Source: Tolumonas auensis DSM 9187
Lineage (GTDB): Bacteria > Pseudomonadota > Gammaproteobacteria > Enterobacterales > Aeromonadaceae
Assembly: GCF_000023065.1 (NCBI RefSeq)
Contig: NC_012691.1
Coordinates: forward strand, 1,470,501-1,534,500
Direction: 5' to 3'
Length of the DNA stretch: 64,000 nucleotides
The translations under genes and the position numbers were made by a program. The notes below the pieces were generated by a model. The model did no database searches. It was not told the DNA's origin and worked only from the letters and a program-made list of their open reading frames with translations. This document shows, piece after piece, positions 35,960-45,495 of the stretch. The first letter of the stretch is position 1. Every line of letters starts with the position of its first letter.

Positions 35960-37192
35960 TTAGAACAGAATACGCGCTTTCAGTGTTCCGTCGATTTCTT
36001 TCAATCGGGCCAGAGCAATGTCGCTGTGTTCGGTTTCAACTTCGATTACCACATAACCGATGCTGGCGTTGGTTTGCAGGAACTGGCCTGCGATGTTGAT
36101 ACCTTCGTCAGCAAATGCCTGGTTGATCTTGTTCAGAACACCTGGCTGGTTGCGGTGAATGTGCAGCAGACGGCTGGTTTTACGACCCAGTTCAGGCAGT
36201 GAAACTTCAGGGAAGTTGACTGCAGACAGGGTAGAGCCGTTGTCTGAGTATTTGATCAGTTTGCTGGAAACTTCGATACCGATGTTTTCCTGTGCTTCCT
36301 GAGTAGAACCACCGATGTGCGGAGTCAGGATCACGTTGTCAAACTTCTGCAGAGGAGAAACGAATTTCTCGCCATTTGCTTTCGGTTCAACAGGGAATAC
36401 GTCGATAGCCGCGCCAGCGAGATGGCCGCTTTCCAGCGCTGCTGCCAGATCATCAATTTTCACTACAGTACCGCGGGCGGCATTGATGAAAATAGAGTTT
36501 TCTTTCATCTTGGCAAACTGTTCTGCACCAAACATATCTTTAGTCGATGGTGTTTCCGGTACGTGCAGGGTAATAACATCAGACTGAGCCAGCAGCTCGT
36601 CCATGGTTGCTACCTGAATGGCGTTACCCATAGAAAGTTTGTTTTCGATATCGTAGTAATAAACTTTCAGACCGATACTTTCAGCGATAACACTCAGCTG
36701 GCTACCGATGTGGCCATAACCAACAATACCTAATTTTTTACCACGTGCTTCAACAGAGTTAGTCGCACTCTTGTCCCATTCACCACGATGTGCACCAGCA
36801 TTTTTATGCGGGATGCCACGTAACAACAGCAGAATTTCGCCTAATACCAGTTCAGCCACACTACGGGTGTTAGAGAATGGAGCGTTGAATACCGGGATAC
36901 CACGAGCAGCTGCAGCATCCAGATTAACCTGATTGGTACCGATGCAGAAACAGCCAATAGCAACCAGTTTCTGAGCAGCATCGAGCACTTCTTCAGTGAG
37001 GTGAGTACGAGAGCGGATACCAATGAAATGTACGTCGCGGATTTTTTCGATCAGCGCCTCTTCTTCCAGTGAACCTTTCACATATTCCACATTGGTGTAA
37101 CCAGCAGATTTAAAGTTATCTACTGAGTTCGGATGCACACCTTCCAGCAGTAATACCTTGATCTTGTCCTTGTCGAGAGAATATTTGGTCAT
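35960..37192 (-). CDS. serA: D-3-phosphoglycerate dehydrogenase
   Basis: A 410-residue enzyme, first step of serine synthesis. It has an NAD-binding Rossmann domain (LGIVGYGHIGSQLSVIAESI), the catalytic region around FINAARGTVV and LTPHIGGSTQEAQENIG, and a C-terminal ACT domain (about residues 338-410) for serine feedback. ATG 37192 follows AAGGGAG; the frame extends nine codons further without a ribosome site. It converges on aroA, so serC and serA lie close together. Confidence 0.97.
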   Translation of the reverse strand: MTKYSLDKDKIKVLLLEGVHPNSVDNFKSAGYTNVEYVKGSLEEEALIEKIRDVHFIGIRSRTHLTEEVLDAAQKLVAIGCFCIGTNQVNLDAAAARGIPVFNAPFSNTRSVAELVLGEILLLLRGIPHKNAGAHRGEWDKSATNSVEARGKKLGIVGYGHIGSQLSVIAESIGLKVYYYDIENKLSMGNAIQVATMDELLAQSDVITLHVPETPSTKDMFGAEQFAKMKENSIFINAARGTVVKIDDLAAALESGHLAGAAIDVFPVEPKANGEKFVSPLQKFDNVILTPHIGGSTQEAQENIGIEVSSKLIKYSDNGSTLSAVNFPEVSLPELGRKTSRLLHIHRNQPGVLNKINQAFADEGINIAGQFLQTNASIGYVVIEVETEHSDIALARLKEIDGTLKARILF

Positions 37193-37426
37193 GTCTGCGC
37201 TCCCTTTTACGCACGTCATTGGTAGGCGTAGTAAATTAACAAAAAAGGGGAGTCGGCGCCAAGAAAGAATGCCTTAACGTAATACAAATTTTCTATATGG
37301 GTAATGTGATTTACCTATATGCATTTATTCAGGCATAACATGTATGTGAAACACTATTCTGATTTAACTGACTGGACAGCAGATAATGATGGTATATCGT
37401 TACCGTAATTACAGATGAGGACGGTT

Positions 37427-38023
37427 ATGAATATTATTTTTGATATCGGAAATGTGCTGGTTAAGTGGGATCCGGTAGACATCGTGCGCTCAGTAATCAA
37501 TGCACCGGGTGCTGTCAGGGTAGCAGAACATTTATTCGATCATGCTGATTGGCACGAAGTAGACAGAGGATGTCTGACTATTCCTGAAATCATTCAGCGT
37601 GCAGTAGAACGTACCGATATTGATGAAGATATTGTGACGGCTATTTATCAGGCGGTGCCTGCCTCATTAACACCTATTGCTGAAAATATCGATTTGCTGC
37701 TGCAACTCAAACGTGCGGGCCATGGTATTTACGCATTATCCAATATGGGGCTTGATAATGCAGCCTACCTTGCTAAAACCGCACCATTCTGGAATGAGTT
37801 TGATGGCCGAGTTATCTCTGCAGAGGTGAAGCTGATCAAGCCTGATCCTGCTATCTATGAATATCTGCTGGAGAAAAATGGTCTGACCAATTCTGGCTGC
37901 ATCTTCATCGATGATTCACTGATAAATGTACATACAGCAGAAAATCTGGGAATCAAAAGTATTCACTTTCAATCTTCCGCTCAGGTGGCGACTGAATTGA
38001 GAAAGTACATTTCATGGGCGTAA
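37427..38023 (+). CDS. HAD-superfamily hydrolase (YihX-like)
   Basis: A 198-residue HAD phosphatase. Motif I is FDIGNVLVKWDP, the D-x-G-N variant found in YihX-type sugar-phosphate phosphatases, where Gly replaces the usual second Asp. ALSNMG (motif II), KLIKPDPAIYEYLL (motif III lysine) and FIDDS (motif IV) are present. ATG 37427 has GAGGA 7 nt upstream; an ATG at 37415 lies within that site. In E. coli YihX acts on glucose-1-phosphate; the substrate here is inferred only. Confidence 0.85.
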   Translation: MNIIFDIGNVLVKWDPVDIVRSVINAPGAVRVAEHLFDHADWHEVDRGCLTIPEIIQRAVERTDIDEDIVTAIYQAVPASLTPIAENIDLLLQLKRAGHGIYALSNMGLDNAAYLAKTAPFWNEFDGRVISAEVKLIKPDPAIYEYLLEKNGLTNSGCIFIDDSLINVHTAENLGIKSIHFQSSAQVATELRKYISWA

Positions 38024-38529
38024 CAGCCCATTCCTACCGAAAAATGATCTAAATCATTTAACAGTATTAACGTTTATTTAATTCTTGCTGAAACAGGTGA
38101 CTGATTGGCCGGAATGAGGGAGAATATCCCCGCAAGCCAATCATAAATTGGTATTACCAATTTTGTTGTGCTGATACTCACAAGAATGAGACATCCTGGT
38201 TTCGAATGTGCTGTTTATAACAACCGGCATAGGTACAAACCACCAGCGCGCAACACGGCTTCCCGCTGTTTTGGGCGAGGGGATGATAAACGAACGAGTT
38301 TTTGTGAGTTGGCATAAATTATGATGGCTTAGCAGTACTGGTTGTCTGAGCTGTTCAGACAGTAATTCAGGCAGCATCTAAAAGCTGAAACTTATGAGAT
38401 ATAAGTCGTTGAGCCGGTTTTTAGACGTTACCTATATCGATATAGGCCATCGCTGAGTGATTAAAATATTCACTCGCCCTGACCTTGAACTGCTTTGACA
38501 CAGAGTGTCTTAAGCCATGCGAGGAAAGA
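38024..38529 (+). other. long upstream region of ackA
   Basis: No gene seen in about 500 bp. It holds the PdhR-like palindrome at 38145-38163 and a hairpin near 38337-38353 (CTGAgctgttCAG core). A minus-strand ORF at 38141-38377 has no ribosome site or recognisable product. Confidence 0.5.
38145..38163. promoter_or_regulatory. PdhR-type (GntR family) operator palindrome
   Basis: AAATTGGTA-T-TACCAATTT, a perfect odd palindrome that fits the ATTGGTnnnACCAAT box of PdhR (LldR boxes are similar). PdhR responds to pyruvate. It lies 367 bp upstream of ackA and 122 bp after the HAD gene. Confidence 0.7.
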
Positions 38530-39738
38530 ATGGAAGTAACAATCAATCCAACCGTTCTGGTTGTTAACTGTGGTAGTTCATCACTGAAATTCGCTATTGT
38601 TGATCCAGCATCTGGTGAACAATATCTGACTGGTCTTGCTGAAGCGCTGGGTTTACCAGAAGCGAACATCAGCTGGCGTTTCGGTGATGCTGAAAAGCAG
38701 AAAGACAGTTTAGCTTCTGGTGCAGATCACACTGCTGCGCTGACTTATCTTGAAGAACATATTCTTGAAGGTAAGCCGGAACTGATGAAATCCTTTATTG
38801 CGGTTGGTCACCGGGTTGTTTCCGGTGGTGAATTATTCACCCACCCGACACTGATCACTGATGAAGTGGTTAAAGGTATTGAACAGTGCATTCCACTGGC
38901 TCCGCTGCACAACCCTGCACACTTGTTAGGTATTGCTGCTGCGCGTCGTCTCTTCGCTGATCTGCCTCACGTTGCGATTTTTGATACTGCTTTCCATCAG
39001 ACAATGCCAGCCAAAGCGTTCATGTATCCGCTCCCGAACGAGCTTTACAAAGATCACGCTATTCGCCGTTATGGCGCACATGGCACCAGCCATTACTATG
39101 TTACCTGTGAAGCTGCCAAGCTGCTGGGTAAACCACTGTCAGAAACCAATATCATTACCGCACATCTGGGTAATGGTGGTTCTGTCAGCGCGATCAAAAA
39201 TGGTAAATGTGTTGATACCAGCATGGGTCTGACTCCGCTGGAAGGTATCGTGATGGGTACCCGTTGTGGTGATATCGATCCATCCATCGTGTTCTTCCTG
39301 ATCGACACACTGGGTTACTCTGTTGAAGATGTACGCAACACCCTGAACAAAAAATCAGGTCTGTTGGGTCTGTCTGGCAAAACCAGCGATTTCCGTGGTG
39401 TTATCGAAGGTCTGGAACAGGGTGATGAGCAGTGCAAACTGGCGTTTGATATTTACTGCTACCGCCTGGCGAAATACATCGCTTCTTACTACGTTGCAGT
39501 CGGCAAAGTAGACGCACTGATCTTCACCGGTGGTATCGGTGAAAACTCAATGCCAATGCGTAGCACCGTACTGAAACTGCTGGAAGGTTTTGGCTTTGTT
39601 GAAGACGAAGCAGGTAACGCTGCTGCTCGTTTTGGTAACTCAGGCCTGATCACTAAAGCCGGCAGCACCAAATCATTCGTTATTCCGACTAACGAAGAAC
39701 TGGTTATCGCACAAGGTTCTGCTGAATTCGCTAAATAA
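38530..39738 (+). CDS. ackA: acetate kinase
   Basis: A 402-residue acetate kinase interconverting acetyl phosphate and acetate with [48 protein letters not shown] and FTGGIGENS are the family signatures. ATG 38530 follows GAGGAAAG; the upstream part of the frame has no ribosome site. The usual partner pta is not adjacent: the next gene is the convergent cstA across a shared terminator. Confidence 0.97.
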   Translation: MEVTINPTVLVVNCGSSSLKFAIVDPASGEQYLTGLAEALGLPEANISWRFGDAEKQKDSLASGADHTAALTYLEEHILEGKPELMKSFIAVGHRVVSGGELFTHPTLITDEVVKGIEQCIPLAPLHNPAHLLGIAAARRLFADLPHVAIFDTAFHQTMPAKAFMYPLPNELYKDHAIRRYGAHGTSHYYVTCEAAKLLGKPLSETNIITAHLGNGGSVSAIKNGKCVDTSMGLTPLEGIVMGTRCGDIDPSIVFFLIDTLGYSVEDVRNTLNKKSGLLGLSGKTSDFRGVIEGLEQGDEQCKLAFDIYCYRLAKYIASYYVAVGKVDALIFTGGIGENSMPMRSTVLKLLEGFGFVEDEAGNAAARFGNSGLITKAGSTKSFVIPTNEELVIAQGSAEFAK

Positions 39739-39762
39739 GCCTTTCAGCTTACCGGAATAACA

Positions 39763-39786
39763 AAAACGGCCCGTAATGGGCCGTTT
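39763..39786. terminator. bidirectional terminator between ackA and cstA
   Basis: AAAACGGCCC/GGGCCGTTTT stem (one mismatch) around a short loop; usable from both directions. Confidence 0.85.
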
Positions 39787-39806
39787 TGCTATGTGGAATA
39801 TCTCTC

Positions 39807-41627
39807 TTAACCGGCTTGTTCTGCCGCTGATTCGATAGCTTCCTGTGCTCGTTGAGTCGCAGGTTTTGATAACAGCTCTTTCCATTTACGCATGGCTGAA
39901 ATCAGGATGATGATCCCCAGCACCAGCATGATGATAGAGATGGCACCATTGAACAGGTTGTAACCTTTTGCCGCCGGATTGAAGTAAACATTCTTGATCA
40001 TCCAGTAGCCGGCATATTGTACGGTCACGAACAGATAGGCCAGAGGGATCAGACATGTCAGTGCATAACGACGTTTCTGAGACAGGCGCAGGATAATGGT
40101 CGTACCGATGATTAGGCCCACAGAAGCCATCAGCTGATTAGATACCCCGAACAGTGCCCAGACTGAACCGATATCACCGGACATCAGCAGATAACCCCAC
40201 ATCACACAAGCTAACACGCTCGCACCAATCGCACCTGGCAACCAGTCCAGACGTTTCAGTGGTGAGTAGAATTCGCCAAAGAAATCCTGAATCAGATAGC
40301 GGGACACACGAGTACCAGAGTCAACCGCAGTCAGGATAAATACCGCTTCAAACATAACGACAAACTGAAAGAAGTAAGATGCCAGGCTGCTGAACCAGCT
40401 TACTTTAGTGAAGATGTAAGACATACCAACTGCCAGAGTAACGGCACCACCGGTACGACCATACAGATCCAGACCAATTTCCTGAGACAGTTGTGGCAAA
40501 TCAACAACGTTCATGCCCAGAGTTGCAAAAGCAGCCGGAGATGAGTTGATTGCGAAATAATCTGCAGGATGTAACGCAGTGGCAGCAATCAGCGCCATCA
40601 CGCCAACTACACATTCCGCCAGCATGGCACCGAAGGCGACAGGCAGGATGTCACTCCATTTGTCGACCAGTTTCGGTGTAGTACCAGAACCGATGAAGGC
40701 ATGGAAACCAGAGATTGCACCGCAAGCGATGGTGATAGAAATAAATGGCCATACCGGACCACCCAGAACAGGGCCGCCGCCATGAATGAACTGAGTCAGG
40801 GCAGGGAATTTGATTTCAGGGTTGATGAACACCACACCGATCACCAGCGCACCGAATACACCAATCTTCATGAAGGAAGAGATGTAACCGCGAGGAGTCA
40901 GTAGTAACCAGACTGGCAGAGCGGTTGCGAAGAAGGCATAAATTGGCAGTGCCAGGCTGATAGTGGTTTCGTGCAGAGTCAACCAGTCACCGAACACGGT
41001 GCCCTGAATGTACGGGCCGAAGAACACGCAGGCCAGCACGGCAATAAAACCAACGATAGATGAGTTTTTCAGATCGCCGGTGTATTTGTGATATAAGCCA
41101 ACCACCATGGAAATCGGAATGGTCATGAAGACGGCGAAAGTACCCCAAGGGTTACGTTCCAGCGCGTGCACAACGACCATAGACAAACCAGCCATGGTAA
41201 TGGTGATGATGAACAGCATCGCCAGACCGGTACACCAACCAGCTACCGGGCCAAGCTCCGCTTTGGCAACTTCCGAAAGTGACTTGCCCTGATATTTCAT
41301 TGAGGCAAATAGCACGACAGTATCGTGCACCGCACCGCCAATTACACAGCCTATCAGCAGCCAGAGGAAACTGGGCAGATAACCGTACTGGGCGGCCAGA
41401 ACCGGACCAACTAAGGGGCCGGCAGCTGCGATAGCAGCAAAATGCTGACCGAAGTTAACCCAGCGGTTGGTTGGCACATAGTTCTTGCCATCAGATAACG
41501 CATGAGAAGGCGTTACCTGACTGTCATCGGCCTGAAGTACTTTACGAACAAAGAAAATACCGTAGAACCGATAACAAATAGCAAGAATACACAGTGCACT
41601 GATGACAAATGTAATTGCATGCGTCAT
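39807..41627 (-). CDS. cstA: CstA-family pyruvate/peptide transporter
   Basis: A 606-residue membrane protein with about 15-16 hydrophobic segments. GPLVGPVLAAQYGYLPSFLW, GAVHDTVVLFASMKYQGKSL and FHAFIGSGTTPKL are typical of the CstA family. E. coli members (CstA, BtsT) import pyruvate by proton symport and are ~700 residues; this shorter form is a common variant. An AGGAG ribosome site lies 8 nt before the ATG. The adjacent BtsR/BtsS-like two-component system and the pyruvate-type operator near ackA support a pyruvate role (inference). Confidence 0.9.
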   Translation of the reverse strand: MTHAITFVISALCILAICYRFYGIFFVRKVLQADDSQVTPSHALSDGKNYVPTNRWVNFGQHFAAIAAAGPLVGPVLAAQYGYLPSFLWLLIGCVIGGAVHDTVVLFASMKYQGKSLSEVAKAELGPVAGWCTGLAMLFIITITMAGLSMVVVHALERNPWGTFAVFMTIPISMVVGLYHKYTGDLKNSSIVGFIAVLACVFFGPYIQGTVFGDWLTLHETTISLALPIYAFFATALPVWLLLTPRGYISSFMKIGVFGALVIGVVFINPEIKFPALTQFIHGGGPVLGGPVWPFISITIACGAISGFHAFIGSGTTPKLVDKWSDILPVAFGAMLAECVVGVMALIAATALHPADYFAINSSPAAFATLGMNVVDLPQLSQEIGLDLYGRTGGAVTLAVGMSYIFTKVSWFSSLASYFFQFVVMFEAVFILTAVDSGTRVSRYLIQDFFGEFYSPLKRLDWLPGAIGASVLACVMWGYLLMSGDIGSVWALFGVSNQLMASVGLIIGTTIILRLSQKRRYALTCLIPLAYLFVTVQYAGYWMIKNVYFNPAAKGYNLFNGAISIIMLVLGIIILISAMRKWKELLSKPATQRAQEAIESAAEQAG

Positions 41628-41730
41628 GTGTGTTACTCCTGATTTAAGTGGAAGCTGACGCCAGATCCTTTCTGGCGGTACAGGTTCACTTTAGGAGACT
41701 CATTTCAGGAATAACATTTCTAATCAGGTG

Positions 41731-41757
41731 AGCGGTTGTATAGCGGATTAAGCGGTT
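41731..41757. promoter_or_regulatory. three direct repeats upstream of cstA
   Basis: AGCGGTT (41731), AGCGGAT (41742) and AGCGGTT (41751), spaced about one helical turn, 104-130 bp upstream of the cstA start and between cstA and the LytTR regulator gene. LytTR regulators bind spaced direct repeats, so this may be the BtsR-like site. A CGCCAGA/TCTGGCG hairpin lies nearer cstA. Confidence 0.4.
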
Positions 41758-41784
41758 ATGATCCGTCGGGGAGTGGTTTTGCCA

Positions 41785-42501
41785 TTATGGGATATTCAGG
41801 CTCTGCTTCAGAGGCTTCAGGTAGCGGCGACTGACCGGGATCCGTTGCTGCGCACGGGTGATGACCTCGGCACTGCCGTTTTCCAGCAGTTGAATTTCCG
41901 CCACCTGATCCGGATTAATCATGTATTGCCGGTGGCAGCGCAGGAAGGATGTTTTCTCTTCCAGTGTCCGCATGGTCAGTTGTGTAACACCAGCCTGCTT
42001 GGCACTGCAGACATGTACACCGGCCAAATCACTGTGGATATATTCCACCTCAGTTAGCGGCACTAAAAAAATACGGTTATGGCCCGAGCAGGGGATTGAA
42101 CGCAGTGGTGCCAGTTCGGCCAGCGACTGATAAGAATGGTGAGTTAATTCTTTACGTAACCGGTGCAGTGTTTTTTCCAGGCGGGATGGTTCAATGGGCT
42201 TCAGCAGATAATCAAAGGCATTTTCTTCAAATGCTTTCAGCGCAAACTCATCATAGGCAGTAACAAAGACAATGGCCGGGATCTGCTCGGGATCAAGCAT
42301 ACTCACCATTTCCAGCCCGCTGATCCGGGGCATCTGGATATCCAGAAAGACGACATCCGGATGCAGCTTATGGATTGCCGGAATAGCCTCCAGCGCATTA
42401 CTGCATTCCCCGATGATCTCTAAGTCTTCATATCCTTCAAGAATGCTGCGCAGCTCTTCTCTGGCGGGTAATTCATCATCAACAATGATCACGCGTAACA
42501 T
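41785..42501 (-). CDS. btsR: LytTR-family response regulator (BtsR-like)
   Basis: A 238-residue regulator. The receiver domain (1-~120) has the phosphoacceptor Asp in DVVFLDIQMPRISGL and the conserved K in DYLLKPIEPSRL. A C-terminal LytTR DNA-binding domain (about 135-238) has FLRCHRQYMINPDQV. Length matches E. coli BtsR (YehT). It overlaps the sensor-kinase gene by 13 nt and adjoins cstA, a likely target. Confidence 0.88.
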   Translation of the reverse strand: MLRVIIVDDELPAREELRSILEGYEDLEIIGECSNALEAIPAIHKLHPDVVFLDIQMPRISGLEMVSMLDPEQIPAIVFVTAYDEFALKAFEENAFDYLLKPIEPSRLEKTLHRLRKELTHHSYQSLAELAPLRSIPCSGHNRIFLVPLTEVEYIHSDLAGVHVCSAKQAGVTQLTMRTLEEKTSFLRCHRQYMINPDQVAEIQLLENGSAEVITRAQQRIPVSRRYLKPLKQSLNIP

Positions 42502-44210
42502 GTTTTAACCTCAGAAAACGGTAAATCAATGATGACCTGAGTCAAAACTTCCGGCTGACAATGCACGTGAACACCATATTGCTCACCGTAATGAGCTTTG
42601 ATGCGGCGATCGACCAGATTCATACCCAGGCCATTACTACTTTCGCTTTTATCCGGCTGTGCTGGTGCATCAAACAATCCGGCATCGTCTTCCACCAGCA
42701 ATTGCCAGTGATCGTCCTGAAGCTGACCGGTGATCGTAACGGTGCCGCCATCCATAGCGTGAGATATGCCGTGCTTTATCGCATTTTCCACGATGGGCTG
42801 CAGTGAGAATGCCGGCAATTTTTGATTCAGCAGTGATTCATCGATATTAAAGTGCACTTTAAGCCGGTCAGGAAAACGGGCCAGTTCTATCTGTAAATAA
42901 CTATTTACGTGTTCCAGCTCTTCTTTCAGGGTGACTTCTTCTGCGCCCCGCCGTAAGTTTTTCCGGAAAAACAGCGACAGATGCTGGACTAACTGCCGGG
43001 CTTTCTCCGGATCAGTTCGGATAACGGAAGCCAGCGTGTTTAATGCATTAAACAGGAAATGCGGGTTAACCTGTGCGTGCAGCAGCTTGATTTCCGACTT
43101 GGTTAACAACGCACTCTGCGCGGAATATTTTCCTGCCAGAATCTGGGTGGAAAGCAATCTTGCCACACCTTCACCGAGCGTACGGTTCAGTGAAGAGAAC
43201 AGTTTGCGTTTTGGTTCATAGAGTTTAATGGTGCCGATTACCTGATTATCTTCACCCCGCAACGGTATCACCAGCGTGGAACCAAGCTTGCAGCGGGGGT
43301 CGAGCGTACAGTGATAACGGATCAGGTTACCGTCGGCATAAACCACTTCATTATTCGCTATAGCCCGGAGTGTATGCGAAGAGGTAATCGGTGAACCGGG
43401 CAGGTGATGGTCTTCGCCAATACCAATAAACGCGAGCAGTTTTTCCCGATCGGTCAGTGCTACGGCACCCACGTTCGTTTCTTCCAGCAGAATACGGGCC
43501 AGCTGGGTGCAGTTCTCCTGATTGAAACCTTTATTCAGAATGCCCATCGAACGTTCGGCAATTTTCAACGCACGGGCAGAAAATGCGACCGAATATTTTT
43601 CGTACATCGCCCGCCGATCCAGCAACATCTGCATCAGAATGGCTGCGCCAAAACTGTTGGCCAGCATCATGGGTAATGCGATGTTCTGCACCAGATGCCA
43701 TGCCTGATCAAACGGGCGGGCCAGTAACAGAATAATGCCCATTTGCAGGAATTCAGCGACTAAAGCGGTAGAAAAAACGATCCAGGGATTAAACAGCTGT
43801 TCCGGACGACGTTGCTGCAGGTAATAACGATGAACCAGTCCGCCAATGACACCTTCTGCAATCGTCGAAATCATGCAGGCAAATGAGGTAAAACCACCTA
43901 AGCTATAACGATGGATGCCACCTGTCAGTCCAACCATAAAACCGACCAGCGGGCCGCCGACGATTCCGCCCAGCACGGCGCCGGTCGCCCGGGTATTCGC
44001 TATTGAATTTTCGATCCGGAGTCCGAAGTAGGTACCCATAATGCAAAAAGCAGAAAAGATCAGATAACAGAGAATTTTATTTGGTAGTCTGATGGTGACT
44101 TGTGTAAGAGGCTGAAAAAGCGGTGTTTTACTCAGCAGATAAACAATAACCACATAGACGCACATTTGCTGCAGAAGCGACACGATAAGCGAGATTTGCT
44201 GAAGGCTCAT
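42489..44210 (-). CDS. btsS: LytS-type sensor histidine kinase (BtsS-like)
   Basis: A 573-residue kinase. Six or so N-terminal helices form a 5TM-LYT sensor region (about 1-200). A GAF-like domain follows (about 215-350), then the LytS-type phosphoacceptor region (HAQVNPHFLFNALNTLASVI) and an ATPase domain (QPIVENAIKHGI, SNGLGMNLVDRRI). It is close to E. coli BtsS, which senses extracellular pyruvate and drives a CstA-family transporter. The neighbouring cstA fits that scheme. Confidence 0.88.
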   Translation of the reverse strand: MSLQQISLIVSLLQQMCVYVVIVYLLSKTPLFQPLTQVTIRLPNKILCYLIFSAFCIMGTYFGLRIENSIANTRATGAVLGGIVGGPLVGFMVGLTGGIHRYSLGGFTSFACMISTIAEGVIGGLVHRYYLQQRRPEQLFNPWIVFSTALVAEFLQMGIILLLARPFDQAWHLVQNIALPMMLANSFGAAILMQMLLDRRAMYEKYSVAFSARALKIAERSMGILNKGFNQENCTQLARILLEETNVGAVALTDREKLLAFIGIGEDHHLPGSPITSSHTLRAIANNEVVYADGNLIRYHCTLDPRCKLGSTLVIPLRGEDNQVIGTIKLYEPKRKLFSSLNRTLGEGVARLLSTQILAGKYSAQSALLTKSEIKLLHAQVNPHFLFNALNTLASVIRTDPEKARQLVQHLSLFFRKNLRRGAEEVTLKEELEHVNSYLQIELARFPDRLKVHFNIDESLLNQKLPAFSLQPIVENAIKHGISHAMDGGTVTITGQLQDDHWQLLVEDDAGLFDAPAQPDKSESSNGLGMNLVDRRIKAHYGEQYGVHVHCQPEVLTQVIIDLPFSEVKTCYA

Positions 44211-44411
44211 GATGATATGGGATCCGTTTAATTTGCCCCATTGTAGGGAGACTGAGAGCGCTTAACTTTGTACCAGTTCATTTTTTCATAATAAAGCGCC
44301 GGAATAACAAGTTTTCAGGTAAAAAACTTGACCAGAATTCCGCACTTCATAGACTAATATACTGTGACTCTTACCGGGATCAGGCCGGATTACCCTTGGA
44401 AGGATAAGAAG

Positions 44412-45413
44412 ATGAATAATATTCTGAAAATGGCAGCAGTGGCGACATTTACTCTGACTGCATTAAGCGCGCATGCTAAATCGGCAGAACCTGCTGTTAT
44501 TTACGATACCGCGGGAAAATTTGATAAATCGTTTAACGAAGCCGTTTTCCGTGGCGGTGTTGAAGAATATAAAAAAGCCAAGAATATTACGGTTAAAGAA
44601 TTTGAACCGCAAAATGAAGCACAGCGTGAACAAGGCCTGCGTCGTCTGGCCAGCCGCGGATTCAGCCCGATTGTTGCTGTTGGTTTTAATTTCTCATCTT
44701 CTGTCGAAAAAGTCGCCGCTGAATTCCCGGAAATTCAATTTACTATCATCGATTCAGTCGTTGATAAACCAAACGTACAATCTGTTGTATTTAAAGAACA
44801 CGAAGGTTCCTTCCTGGTAGGTGCTCTGGCTGCACAGGCATCCAAAACCGGTAAAGTCGGTTTCGTCGGTGGTATGGATATTCCTCTGATTCGTAAATTC
44901 GAATGCGGTTACGAGCAGGGCGTGAAATATGTGAATCCGCAAGCCGAAGTATTCCAGAACATGACGGGTTCTACACCGGCGGCGTTTGCTGATCCGGCGA
45001 AAGGGGCCGAGCTGGCAAAAACCCAATTCTCTAAAGGTGCTGATGTTGTTTATGCTGCAGCCGGTGGCACGGGTCTGGGTGTTTATCAGGCCGCGAAAGA
45101 TGCCGGTAAACTGGCGATCGGTGTCGATGCCAACCAGAACCATCTGCACCCGGGCACTATGCTGACATCTATGGTGAAAAGTGTCGGTCTGGCATCATTC
45201 CAGAGCTGGGATGAAGCCGCACAAGGCAAATGGAAAGGTGGTGTAAAAGCGTTAGGGCTGGCCGAGGGCGGTGTTGATTGGGCGCAGGATGAAAATAATA
45301 CCAAACTGATCACGCCTGAAATGAAAGCGAAAATGGACAGCATCAAGCAAGATATTATCGCGGGTAAAATCAAGATCCACGATTATATGGCCGACAATAC
45401 CTGTAAATATTGA
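44412..45413 (+). CDS. BmpA/PnrA-type ABC substrate-binding protein
   Basis: A 333-residue periplasmic protein. A signal peptide (MAAVATFTLTALSAHA) is followed by the BMP-family core YDTAGKFDKSFNEAVFRGG and GFVGGMDIPLIRKFECGYEQG. The family binds purine or other nucleosides. ATG 44412 follows AAGGATAAGAAG. Three downstream genes supply ATPase and two permeases, so this is the first gene of a nucleoside ABC transporter operon. Confidence 0.88.
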   Translation: MNNILKMAAVATFTLTALSAHAKSAEPAVIYDTAGKFDKSFNEAVFRGGVEEYKKAKNITVKEFEPQNEAQREQGLRRLASRGFSPIVAVGFNFSSSVEKVAAEFPEIQFTIIDSVVDKPNVQSVVFKEHEGSFLVGALAAQASKTGKVGFVGGMDIPLIRKFECGYEQGVKYVNPQAEVFQNMTGSTPAAFADPAKGAELAKTQFSKGADVVYAAAGGTGLGVYQAAKDAGKLAIGVDANQNHLHPGTMLTSMVKSVGLASFQSWDEAAQGKWKGGVKALGLAEGGVDWAQDENNTKLITPEMKAKMDSIKQDIIAGKIKIHDYMADNTCKY

Positions 45414-45437
45414 TCTCTTATTATTCCGTTATTCCGC

Positions 45438-45460
45438 AACCGGCCATCAGGGCCGGTTTT
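45438..45460 (+). terminator. hairpin between binding-protein and ATPase genes
   Basis: AACCGGCC/GGCCGGTT with a 5-nt loop and TT. It probably attenuates transcription so that the binding protein is made in excess. Confidence 0.75.
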
Positions 45461-45495
45461 GTGTATTTATTAACTTGTGTTCTGGAAATCATACT

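Noticed and set aside
38141-38377. 78-residue minus-strand ORF upstream of ackA
   Set aside because: No ribosome site, no family resemblance, and it overlaps the PdhR-like operator; probably spurious.
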